Source: Paraphysomonas bandaiensis (Eukaryota; Chrysophyceae). Taken from it: a stretch of 64,000 nt of DNA. The DNA lies in assembly GCA_965644295.1 (NCBI GenBank), contig CBFFRP010000446.1, positions 1 through 64,000 on the forward strand, in the 5' to 3' direction. The position numbers and the translations under genes are program-made. Under the pieces are notes generated by a model that saw nothing but the letters and a program-made list of their open reading frames with translations, searched no databases and had not been told where the DNA came from. Shown here piece by piece: positions 22,033-32,896 of the stretch. How positions within the stretch are numbered: position 1 is the first letter of the stretch; each line of letters starts with the position of its first letter.

Positions 22033-23121
22033 TATGCCAGTCTTAACTTGGATATATTTCACAGTGTGGTACTTAGACAACATTACTCTTGCTACAACTC
22101 TGTGATGGTCTTCACATCTGCTATTCAGACATCAATATGATGTGATAACAAAGGTGCTATACAGCTTGTTTGTAACCCTATTCATCATCGACACACGAAG
22201 CACATCGTCAAGTTAAAAATTAAAGTATGTTGCACATATTAAAATGTTACTGGCTTAATACGCACTCCATGCCATACTACGCGACTACGCAGGCCTTTAG
22301 TAGTCAATATGTGTATGGTTTATGGTTTACCTGCCTCTTGTGTAAAACTACTGATATACTTTGATCATTACTTCACTAGTTCACGTACTATCTGAGAACT
22401 TTCCTCCAGTTCGCTACGAACGATATAGATTCTATTGTTGATCAATATCCTCTTACTGGTATTATTGGCAATGCAACCCCTACAGACACAATTAGAAAGC
22501 AACACTACCTTATCAAGTCAATAGTCTTCTCTGATCAATGAACCCGTTCTAACCTTTGAGAACCGCTCCGGCTCATCCCTTCATGCACTCCAGTTCTGTG
22601 TTTATGAGGGAGCTTTATCCATATCCTCATCCATATCTGCTGTATAAGATATCTGCGGCAAATGCAGGGGATGCGGGGCTAACAGATCATATGAGGATTA
22701 GAGACAGCTGGCACACTATCAAAGAGTGAACTTGACTGGTTGTCAGGAAGCAGCAGTTAATAACGAGAAGCAACAGCTCGAGGAGCGATATGTGTGACCG
22801 CAATCTGGACATATCTACAGCATGTACCTCTATACCACACAAGCAGCAGTACAGCCGTAACTGTACCTATATACTACGTACACATACAGCAGTACACATT
22901 GTATCTGCACATGTACGGTGTACCTGTGCACAATGTACTTCTATACACATATGCTTGTACTACCTGCAACACTATCGTATACCTCCACTGGTAAAACACA
23001 GCAGAGTCGTCGACTCGTATGTACTGCTGCACGAGTGTCGCACATATCCAGCAGGGTGTGATAGTTCTTAGCTCCATCTCCGGCACAGCGATCACCTTCA
23101 ATCTGTATCCCCGTCCCATCA
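22033..23121. other. Intergenic region with GTAC-rich upstream block
   Basis: No exon found. Bases 22810-22990 hold many TGTAC/GTACA words in a stretch rich in short tandem motifs, just upstream of the lipase maturation factor gene. A similar GTACA-rich block lies at 63515-63575, upstream of the C2/FKBP gene. Confidence 0.5.
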
Positions 23122-25036
23122 ATGGGTTCTTCAGTCCCATCTCCCCCCCCAAAGGCCCTTACAAGAGATAGCTATTGGCTGTGTCGTGTGCTATGTGTGC
23201 GGTACGTGTGCTTCATGTATATGATCGCATTCATCATATGCGTACATCAAGCTAATGCTCTTATCGGGCCCTCTGGACTCACTCCCGCTACAGCATACAT
23301 GGAGAAGATAGGGGCTCGTCTGGGACCCTCTCTGAGGGACAGATTGATGAGTGTTCCGAGTATCTTCTGGCTGATAGAACCCTCTGATGATAACATACAC
23401 ATCATAAGCATGTCAGGGGCTCTGCTATCAGCCATCATTATGTATTGGGGAGCTGCTAACTCAATCGCACTTGCAATTCTTTGGGTTCTATATATGTCTA
23501 TTGTTAATATAGGGCAGACGTGGTATAGTTTCGGATGGGAGTCGCAGCTACTTGAAGTTGGGTTTCTAGCCATATTTTTAGTTCCGTTTATTACAATATC
23601 GCGTTTTCCTGATAATGTACCCATGCCATTTGTGGTTATATGGGGCTACCGTTGGCTCATATTTCGTATTATGTTAGGAGCTGGTCTTATTAAAATACGT
23701 GGGGATTCCTGCTGGCGTGACCTGACATGTATGAACTACCACTATGAAACACAACCTGTTCCGAACCCTCTATCCAGATATCTTCATTTTCTTCCCAATT
23801 CTTTTCATGCCATGGAGACGATGGCCAATCACATAGTTGAACTGGTTCTGCCTTGGCTTATACTAGTTCCTTATCCACGACTAGCCACTATAGTAGGAGG
23901 CATTTGTCAAATACTATTTCAAGTTGTGCTAATATTTTCGGGAAACTTGTCCTTTCTCAACTGGCTTACCATCATGCCCTGCATATGCTGCTTTGATGAC
24001 CACGCACTTTCTTTTATGTTCTCTAAAAAAACTGTAGCGTTGGCTGCTGAGAAACAAATGCGGTGGCTAAATTTCCGGTCTACCCATCTGACATCTCTCC
24101 GCTTCTTTTCTTCAGACAAGTGGCTGCTGAAGGTCAATGTGGTGTGGCGTTGGACAGTTCTGTTGTGCGTTGGTGCTCTGATAGCTACTCTAAGTGTGCC
24201 TGTGGTGCAGAATCTGTTGTCTCCATCACAAGCGATGAATACTTCGTACGACCCGTTTCGCATAGTGAATACATATGGCGCCTTTGGCAGTATTACGAAA
24301 ACCCGAAATGAAGTGGTGCTACAGTATGCTACTGTTAATAGCAGTCGGACTGAAGATTTGCGGTGGGCAGATATTGAGTTCAAGTGTAAACCGGGAGATA
24401 TCAACAGAAGACCTTGCTTAATATCTCCTTACCACTATAGACTTGATTGGCTGATGTAAGTATGTTCTTATCGTTGCTTGAGAAATTGTGGTATTAACTG
24501 TACATTACTACATCACTATACGTTGTGATAGAAATTTTCCTTTGTGGTGTGTTTGTATGCACAATATATATTAACTTGCATTGTAATTGTTAAAGAACTG
24601 ATAATAAGTGATAGTACGTACGGTACGCATATAATGCTTTTCAGTGGTCTACATACTTGTGTTCTTAAGATAATATTACAGGTGGTTTGCAGCGTTTCAG
24701 AGTTATCAGAGCTGCCCATGGTTGGTGCACTTATCCTACAAATTGCTAAAGGGCGATCCAGTGGTCCTGTCATTACTACCTAGAAACAAGCAGTTCACTG
24801 ACGCAATTGCTGTCTCGACCGCGGACCAAGGGTCAGTGCCCTACATCCGGGCCCAGCTTTATGAGTATCACTATTCGGACTACAATTTCATTACTTCATT
24901 AGCAAGCTCGCAAGAAAACGGGTGGGAAACTGGTAAGTGGTGGAAACGAAAAATGGTACGGAATTATATGCCCCCAGTGTCTCTTCAAGACGACTCCGTG
25001 ATAATGTTCCTGCGGCACTATGAATGGATCGATTAA
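23122..25036 (+). CDS. Lipase maturation factor family protein, 562 aa
   Basis: LMF proteins are multi-pass ER membrane proteins needed for folding and dimer assembly of secreted lipases in animals. Exons 23122-24455 and 24682-25036; the 226-bp intron splits an ATG codon; 563 codons joined. Family blocks are present in order: YSFGWESQLLEVGFLA, YRWLIFRIMLGAGLIKIRG with SCWRDLTCMNYHYETQPVPN, HIVELVLPWL, a long GNLSFLNWLTIMPC segment, VNTYGAFGSITKTRNEV, then LISPYHYRLDWL and CPWLVHLSYKLLKGD in exon 2. About eight hydrophobic segments lie in the first 320 residues. Human LMF1 is 567 aa, so the length fits. The start is the first ATG in frame; its N-terminus is basic and then hydrophobic, as expected for a signal anchor. 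Confidence 0.93.
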
Positions 25037-25780
25037 AGTGTCAGGCGATATTGTCTGCTGCTTTTAGTATTCTGTATTATACTAACCGAACATCTCTGGC
25101 TTGCTTAGTGCTAGCGTAATAATATGTACTTTTGTATTCGCACTGGTACTTTTTTGTGGTGTAGTGCTACTCAACAGAATTTAAGGCTCATCTTTTTTGC
25201 TGAGTTTTGCTGTTTGTGAGCAATTAAAAGCTGTAGTTTCCAAGATATTAGAATTATATCCGTTACTCAAAGAATACAGTAGTAGCTAGCTGTATTATAA
25301 GAACCAATAATATGATAGCCATTGTAGTGATGAAACTGAAATATACTGACTGGCGCCTGTACAAGATAGTGACTATGTAAGATCGTACTAGAAATGGTTG
25401 GTGTAGTAGAGATAAAAGGAGTTGGTGAACGTCAATGAATGAAGTATGGTATCTCTTATAATTATATAATATTCTATATAAGTGTTTATCAAGGTCTTAT
25501 TACTAAAAATGTCACTTTCTAACATTTTTGTGCTTATTAAAGGATAGAATATGAAGTTCGAAAAAGATATCAATATTTATTACATAGTGTAGTGCATTAA
25601 AAATATTCTAGCATGAAATGGTGATAAAAGTCATTACGCATTCTACTACACTACATAGCAAATGTCCTTTCATAACCTTCTCTCTACGTTGAATAACAAA
25701 ACGTTACAGCAAACATATATTCTAGGACCATCAGTCACTAACACGAACAAACACAGCACACTGTTAACACCAGGAGAATG
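25037..25780. other. Intergenic region with dispersed repeat R2
   Basis: Convergent gap between the lipase maturation factor (+) and CRAL-TRIO/PX (-) genes. Bases about 25195-25480 resemble 41082-41320 (shared words include gagttttgctgtt, aaaagctgtagtt and gaaactgaaatat), so a degenerate dispersed repeat sits here. No gene seen. Confidence 0.55.
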
Positions 25781-28036
25781 CTATTCTGATGCATACTTTT
25801 TGAAGTTCATGACGTGCCCTAGAAGTCCCAGAGCAATTACACAGCAGCTCAGTAGTGTAGCCGCTAACGGGTGTTTCCAATACTTAGACCCCGTTTGCCG
25901 CACCACTGCAGTGCTGCTGCTTACTCCGTGCCGCGGAGATGATGATGATTCGGAAGACCTCTGAGTAGTTGGCGCAATCTCATACGGGCCACCTTGCTGA
26001 TCCAGCCAAACGCCTTCGCTGACGCTATCGCGTATGTTGGCGTGCATATGTTCATAGGCCTCTAAAAACCGGAACAGCATGTCCTGCATGGGGCTATCCA
26101 TGGGATCACACTCGTTAATTACATTTTCTAGAAACCGGCCTAACTTGAACCTTCGCCTTATAGCTACTGTATCTGACATTTTTCGAAAAAATACTTTCCT
26201 TGGAAATTCAATACTTTCCACTGTTTTAGGAGATATATTTTTGAGCATTTTACGAAACCTATGAAATTGGGAATATCGGCGTTTGACCTGCCATGCGAAT
26301 GAGTGCATAAAGTAATGAAGGATAATCGAGGGCATATGAAGTCAAGGTAGTATACATTGCAACAAATTTACAGCACAATATGGAACATTTATTCATGTGC
26401 AAGATGTTGTCACCTGCCATGGCCTGTTGCGCCGACAACTGACACTAATAACGTACACGTGGAAATTGGATCTCCGCTGTGCATCATCAATGATATTTGG
26501 AATAAATATGAGGCATATACATCACACAATGCTGTACAGCAAAAGTGTATATTAACAAAGTCAATATGCATACCTCGACTCCAACAATCTCAGCAGATAT
26601 AATATCCGACACCTTCATTGTAGAATCTTGCAGAGATAAATCATCTTCATCACATGTACTTTCAACTCTCGTTTCAATTTCCTCCTGAATTTCTACATCC
26701 TGAGCAGCAACTTGATCCATCAAAGACCTCAGCTCGTCCTGTAGCCCTGCAGTCTCATAATGAGACACAATACCATCCAGAACCTGAGCATCAAATATGT
26801 TTTAGATTGAACTGTGTGTACGCAATACGTGCACAGAATATACGCCATAAATACCTGGTTAGCCAAATCTGAGCGCTCTTTCAATATAAGAGCATGCCTA
26901 AGAGCAAGGGCCTCATCCAAGCTGAAATCCTCCTTCATCTCCTGCAACCTGCGCATACAAACAAAGTAACGTGCATTATATACACGGATATAAATAGTAC
27001 TCGTCACTTGCAAACTAATATCGGCATATATGTGTGTATTACCTCTGCACGAAGTAGTCCTCCACTTGCTCTACATGCCCTCCAGACTCTGGTTTGAACT
27101 TCATATTCCATGCCACGTCAGTCATCTCGCCTGTGCAGAGGTTAGTTGCATATAAATCTGTCACTCCTATTGCTGTACAATCTATCTAACTTGTGATATA
27201 GATAAGATACATTCACGTACAATAGCTACAATAAAACGCAATAATCTCCAGCCTATATCCACTGTACTTTTTATACCTCCATACTCCTCAGGGATGTTAG
27301 TAATGTCAATGACTTTAGTCATATCCGCCAAAAAATCAGCCCCCAGTATCATGATTTTATTCCTTGTTTTGGGGTCTATAAATGGTTTAAATATCCCGTA
27401 TAAAGCGTGGAAATACCACGGTGAATTGATTATCATAAGTTTGTATAACCTCTCGGGGTAATAGGCCTGGTCCACAGCAAGCACTTGCTTTATATACCAT
27501 ATACTATCCATATCTAGGTTCATAGTGAGGTGCTTCATATCAAACACGATAACAGACTTGGTAACATCCTGTCCCGAATTCTCTGAAGCATATGCTAATC
27601 GACATTCCAGGACCTCATTGGATATAATGTGATACTGGAGCAGCTCGGCTACGGTAAAATGTCGAGTCACCTCATTGAAACGAGACTGAATTAGTCCCGT
27701 TTTCTCCCAATATATCGGATGATTCTCTCTATCGAATCCCTCATGAGCCACTGGTAGCAGATGTGCATATGGATGATTATCCAGAGTGACGGGTGTCGCC
27801 AGCAGCGTCCTGGGGGTTAACCTCAGGCCATAGGGAGGCAGAGGGTCCATGAAACGGCGTCTCCATGCATACCAGTCTTGAATCATGTCTGCGGCTCGTC
27901 TATGAGAGTCTCTTGCGGCTATGAACCGACACACGTCACTGTCAGACACACGGCTGCTAATAGACGGCGACAGCAGAGCCCGCACACTCGAAATGGGGGA
28001 GTCAGGAGGGGTTGAGGGGGACATCGGGTCCGACAT
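25781..28036 (-). CDS. CRAL-TRIO (Sec14) plus PX fusion with C-terminal membrane anchor, 573 aa
   Basis: Seven... six small introns join two lipid-binding domains in one frame. Exons: 27277-28036, 27043-27130, 26855-26948, 26574-26783, 26414-26476, 25781-26287; 574 codons joined, all junctions GT-AG in phase. Residues about 30-60 form a CRAL-TRIO-N helix (VCRFIAARD and later DWYAWRRRF). The CRAL-TRIO lobe follows to about residue 255 (YWEKTG, VIVFDMKHL, YPERLYKLMIINSPWYF, then IPEEYGG across the first splice). A polar, acidic linker follows. The PX domain spans about 375-490: ISAEIVGVE, HVYVISV, RRYSQFHRFRKML, EFPRK, RRRFKLGRFL. A single hydrophobic segment (LAATLLSCCVIALGLLG) ends the protein, suggesting tail anchoring. 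Expected role: phosphoinositide-directed lipid transfer or sensing. There are five introns and six exons. Confidence 0.88.
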
Positions 28037-28296
28037 GGGGGTGGAGGGTATAGGAGATAGATTACAATGCCATCGAGAGTCGTGGTTATATAAGAGAGTG
28101 ACAGAACCCTGCTATACATACATACACATACATAGTGAACACACAGCGATATCTACTGCAGAGCATATATATACACAGTAGAGTACATACACGCATGAGG
28201 TACCTCACACCTCATATGTAGTGTATATGTGAAAATATGGATAAAGTATGAAAATTAGGGATATTTATTTACCTGTATTGGGATTTCCAGTGTGTA

Positions 28297-29214
28297 CTTA
28301 TGTATGTATGTATGTATGTATGTATGTATGTATGTATGTATGTATGTATGTATGTATGTATGTATGTATGTATGTATGTATGTATGTATGTATGTATGTA
28401 TGTATGTATGTATGTATGTATGTATGTATGTATGTATGTATGTATGTATGTATGTATGTATGTATGTATGTATGTATGTATGTATGTATGTATGTATGTA
28501 TGTATGTATGTATGTATGTATGTATGTATGTATGTATGTATGTATGTATGTATGTATGTATGTATGTATGTATGTATGTATGTATGTATGTATGTATGTA
28601 TGTATGTATGTATGTATGTATGTATGTATGTATGTATGTATGTATGTATGTATGTATGTATGTATGTATGTATGTATGTATGTATGTATGTATGTATGTA
28701 TGTATGTATGTATGTATGTATGTATGTATGTATGTATGTATGTATGTATGTATGTATGTATGTATGTATGTATGTATGTATGTATGTATGTATGTATGTA
28801 TGTATGTATGTATGTATGTATGTATGTATGTATGTATGTATGTATGTATGTATGTATGTATGTATGTATGTATGTATGTATGTATGTATGTATGTATGTA
28901 TGTATGTATGTATGTATGTATGTATGTATGTATGTATGTATGTATGTATGTATGTATGTATGTATGTATGTATGTATGTATGTATGTATGTATGTATGTA
29001 TGTATGTATGTATGTATGTATGTATGTATGTATGTATGTATGTATGTATGTATGTATGTATGTATGTATGTATGTATGTATGTATGTATGTATGTATGTA
29101 TGTATGTATGTATGTATGTATGTATGTATGTATGTATGTATGTATGTATGTATGTATGTATGTATGTATGTATGTATGTATGTATGTATGTATGTATGTA
29201 TGTATGTATGTATG

Positions 29215-29246
<32 letters not shown>

Positions 29247-30106
29247 TGTGTATGTATGTATGTATGTATGTATGTATGTATGTATGTATGTATGTATGTA
29301 TGTATGTATGTATGTATGTATGTATGTATGTATGTATGTATGTATGTATGTATGTATGTATGTATGTATGTATGTATGTATGTATGTATGTATGTATGTA
29401 TGTATGTATGTATGTATGTATGTATGTATGTATGTATGTATGTATGTATGTATGTATGTATGTATGTATGTATGTATGTATGTATGTATGTATGTATGTA
29501 TGTATGTATGTATGTATGTATGTATGTATGTATGTATGTATGTATGTATGTATGTATGTATGTATGTATGTATGTATGTATGTATGTATGTATGTATGTA
29601 TGTATGTATGTATGTATGTATGTATGTATGTATGTATGTATGTATGTATGTATGTATGTATGTATGTATGTATGTATGTATGTATGTATGTATGTATGTA
29701 TGTATGTATGTATGTATGTATGTATGTATGTATGTATGTATGTATGTATGTATGTATGTATGTATGTATGTATGTATGTATGTATGTATGTATGTATGTA
29801 TGTATGTATGTATGTATGTATGTATGTATGTATGTATGTATGTATGTATGTATGTATGTATGTATGTATGTATGTATGTATGTATGTATGTATGTATGTA
29901 TGTATGTATGTATGTATGTATGTATGTATGTATGTATGTATGTATGTATGTATGTATGTATGTATGTATGTATGTATGTATGTATGTATGTATGTATGTA
30001 TGTATGTATGTATGTATGTATGTATGTATGTATGTATGTATGTATGTATGTATGTATGTATGTATGTATGTATGTATGTATGTATGTATGTATGTATGTA
30101 TGTATG

Positions 30107-30140
<34 letters not shown>

Positions 30141-30142
30141 TG
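28297..30142. repeat. (TATG)n microsatellite, about 1.85 kb, in a divergent promoter
   Basis: Roughly 460 copies with only three visible interruptions (near 29216, 29248 and 30108). It lies between the CRAL-TRIO/PX ATG (28036, minus) and the exonuclease ATG (30191, plus, 50 bp away). It is the longest tract in the window. Confidence 0.97.
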
Positions 30143-30190
30143 CATGTGTATGAGGCTCTTCATCCTCTCTGTACATGCATATTATGCTCC

Positions 30191-32193
30191 ATGGCGAGCA
30201 GTCTCCTTCCATCCATTCAATGCACTAACCTGAATGCTCTCATTCCTTCTGATGCTGTCTATGTTCTCTCGTATGTCAGTGACCGTATCTTATCGCAGCA
30301 GATCTGTGCGCTTGTGTCCCTCTTACGTGACTCACAGACACACACACAGACACACGCCTCCTCCTCTATCTCACCACACACAGGTGCCTCATGTCCTTCC
30401 CTCTCACCCCCCTGTAGATGTCACTATAGCAGAGACTGTTGAGGATATAGACAGGTGGGTATCTGCGCACATGGCCTCCGGGTGTCATGTCGGGTTTGAT
30501 ATCGAGTGGCGCCCGTCTTTCAGGAAGAATATAATAAATAAAGTTGCATTAGTTCAGTTGTCTACTGATTCATCCGTTCTGCTGGTGCAAACGAGACGGT
30601 TTGGACACTTTCCTACTGCTTTAAAGCATGCTTTAGGACGGGAAGGTGTGGTCAAAGTCGGTGTTGGGATCTTAGATGATCTTATGAAGTTAAATAGCGA
30701 CTGCGGTGTCCCTATAGGAGAATTTTTAGATGTCGGCGCTGTCGTAAAGCGAATTGATAATTTAGATAAGACTGGCTTGAAGCATATCATGAAGCACTAT
30801 TTCAAGTATGACCTATTGACCGAGATGTCGTGTAATAATTTCTTTGCAGTGTGGATACAACTAAGCCCAAGCGTGTACAAATGAGTAACTGGGAAATGGC
30901 CATTCTAACATCAGCTCAGATAAAGTATGCATCTCAGGATGCACTAATGGGCCGGTAAGAGTATGTGTGTCCTCCTTTCTCTGTATTTCTGGTGCACACA
31001 ATTTTGTAGCGCTGCGACTTTGATGCAGCTGTTGTGCGTTATGTAAATGGCAAGAGTTCTCACTAATATGGTTTGTGGGTACAATATATATTACCTATAT
31101 TCATACATCACTGGCATCACTGACTGCTAACTGCTAATTTTGCTGACGGTGTCACATAGATTGATGTATACACTTATTCAAGATAAGGTATGGTTCGACC
31201 ACAAGACATCACTATCTGTTCTTATACTTTTCAGAAAATGTTGAACGACGCGTATACAGATGCTGCTATACAGATTATAAGGGATGCACTACTGCCGGTA
31301 ATCGTAGTGTATGTATATCATCTCTTTTGTTACCTACTATGCAGGGGTCCAGGGCAGCTTATAGACAAGCATTTCATATAGCATCGGAATCAAGTACTCT
31401 GATGTCCTATGTACTTGATTATATGAAAAATGAAGAAACGGTTTCTAGTTTGTTATTGAGTCATGACAATCAACCACGTATGGTGAGTAGTATATTTTAC
31501 GACTCTAATCAAAACTAAATGTTCTTTGTCCACATTTTGCGCTATTGTTGAACAATGTTATGACTATATCTTCGTCACAATACAGACTCTCATCTACTCG
31601 CTGTTGTGTGTACATGTAGGCTCTGAGATCGTTTTGCAGTCGCCTTGATTTAGATGTGAGCTGCTTGACCGTCTGCCATTCTCCTTTTTGCGTGAGTGTC
31701 CTCGTTTTTGTAATTCTACATATTGCACATACATGATAAGTGAAACGTAGCACTCATTACATACTGCAAGATTAGATGGTTGATTATGTAATTTGTGCCC
31801 TTTACTCATCTTTTACAGGCTGTGGTGAAGCTCAACGAAACAGTAGTGTGCAAAGTAAATGCAGACACGAACCTGTCGAAATTGGAAAAAAATAAATGTA
31901 TCAACGATATGATAATTGAACTGTTACATCGCTTAATTCATGGTCAAAGGTACTAGTGTATGTGTCGTAAATATGTCGAGCAATCGTTTTCTGTGATATT
32001 GTGTATGTGTCTACACCAGCTATGAAGTACGCATATGTGATGAAATATATATAGGCATGTAGAGGATCCATGGAGACTACTGCTTCAGTACACAGTCAGA
32101 TATGACTTTAAACATTCGAAGAGCAGTCATGATCTGCCGAAGTTTATTACCGATTTGTATTCACATCCATTGTATTACCGAGGGATAACTTGA
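30191..32193 (+). CDS. DEDDy-type 3'-5' exonuclease (WRN/EXD-like), 399 aa
   Basis: A DnaQ-fold exonuclease that removes nucleotides from nucleic-acid 3' ends. Exons: 30191-30326, 30418-30805, 30850-30954, 31160-31187, 31235-31297, 31345-31482, 31620-31691, 31819-31949, 32055-32193; 400 codons joined. Exo I is GFDIEW (Asp 73, Glu 75), Exo II KVGVGILDDLMKL, Exo III YASQDALMG, the Tyr marking the DEDDy class; SNWEMAILTSAQIKYA is the usual run-up to Exo III in WRN and EXD proteins. The ~200 residues after the domain show no motif I know. The first intron ends in a strong pyrimidine tract (CCTCTCACCCCCCTGTAG); an ATG at 30234 reading straight through is a weaker alternative start. Confidence 0.83.
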
Positions 32194-32896
32194 GAAGTAT
32201 ATATCACTTAGTCGTTTGTGCTTTGGTGCAGATATTGTATAAAATAAAATAGATAACTAGTCAACTATTGACGTGATTTGTTGAACATTCGTGCTCTCAA
32301 AATAAAGAATTGATCTTAGGAGTAGTAAAACAATGTTGTGATTATTAGAGTGTAAAGTAATGAACACGATAGAGTGAGAATTATGAATAACAATATAAAA
32401 CATAAATATCATACTCAAAGGAAATGTTAGAAGTGTAAGTGATAATGACGACGTTATGATGACGATCATGTATCTTCAACAGATAGTCTCTCTAATTCAG
32501 TTCATGATATATTTCATTGAACATTATAACTCACAGATACCATCTTGTATTAATCTGAATCCTAATACTCAAGTCCTTGACATAATTATATTAAGAGTCA
32601 TCTGTAACTTCTTCATCATCCTATTAATTGTATGACTGACAAACGTAGGTGCATAATGTGCATATTAACACTATAAGCAGCTATCATCTAGCATTACAAA
32701 ATCAGTATACATGCAAAATCAATTATTAAAACATGCTGCCATTGAGTTTCTACACCAGCTCGTTTACACACATCATCATACACTACTATTTATTCGCAAA
32801 ACACATGGAATATGTCGATACAGAAATGTTAACATTCAATATAGCAGTTACAACATACTTTGAACTAATCCACAAAGAGTAGTTCAGTGAAAGACT
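32194..32896. other. AT-rich convergent intergenic region
   Basis: Between the exonuclease (+) and the large TPR/IQ gene (-). Bases about 32449-32520 resemble 51534-51606 (tcttcaaca, aattcagtt, tgatatgtttcatt-like words), a short dispersed repeat. No gene seen. Confidence 0.5.

Noticed and set aside
22790-23152. Short frames over the GTAC-rich block upstream of the lipase maturation factor
   Set aside because: Composition follows the repeat words; no splice partners and no family features.
19336-30442. Very long frames encoding Met-Tyr-Val-Cys or His-Thr-Tyr-Ile repeats over the TATG tracts (also at 15.2-15.6, 46, 49 and 54 kb)
   Set aside because: A four-base repeat with no stop codon in any frame gives open frames of any length on both strands; no non-repeat domain is attached and they overlap gene starts.
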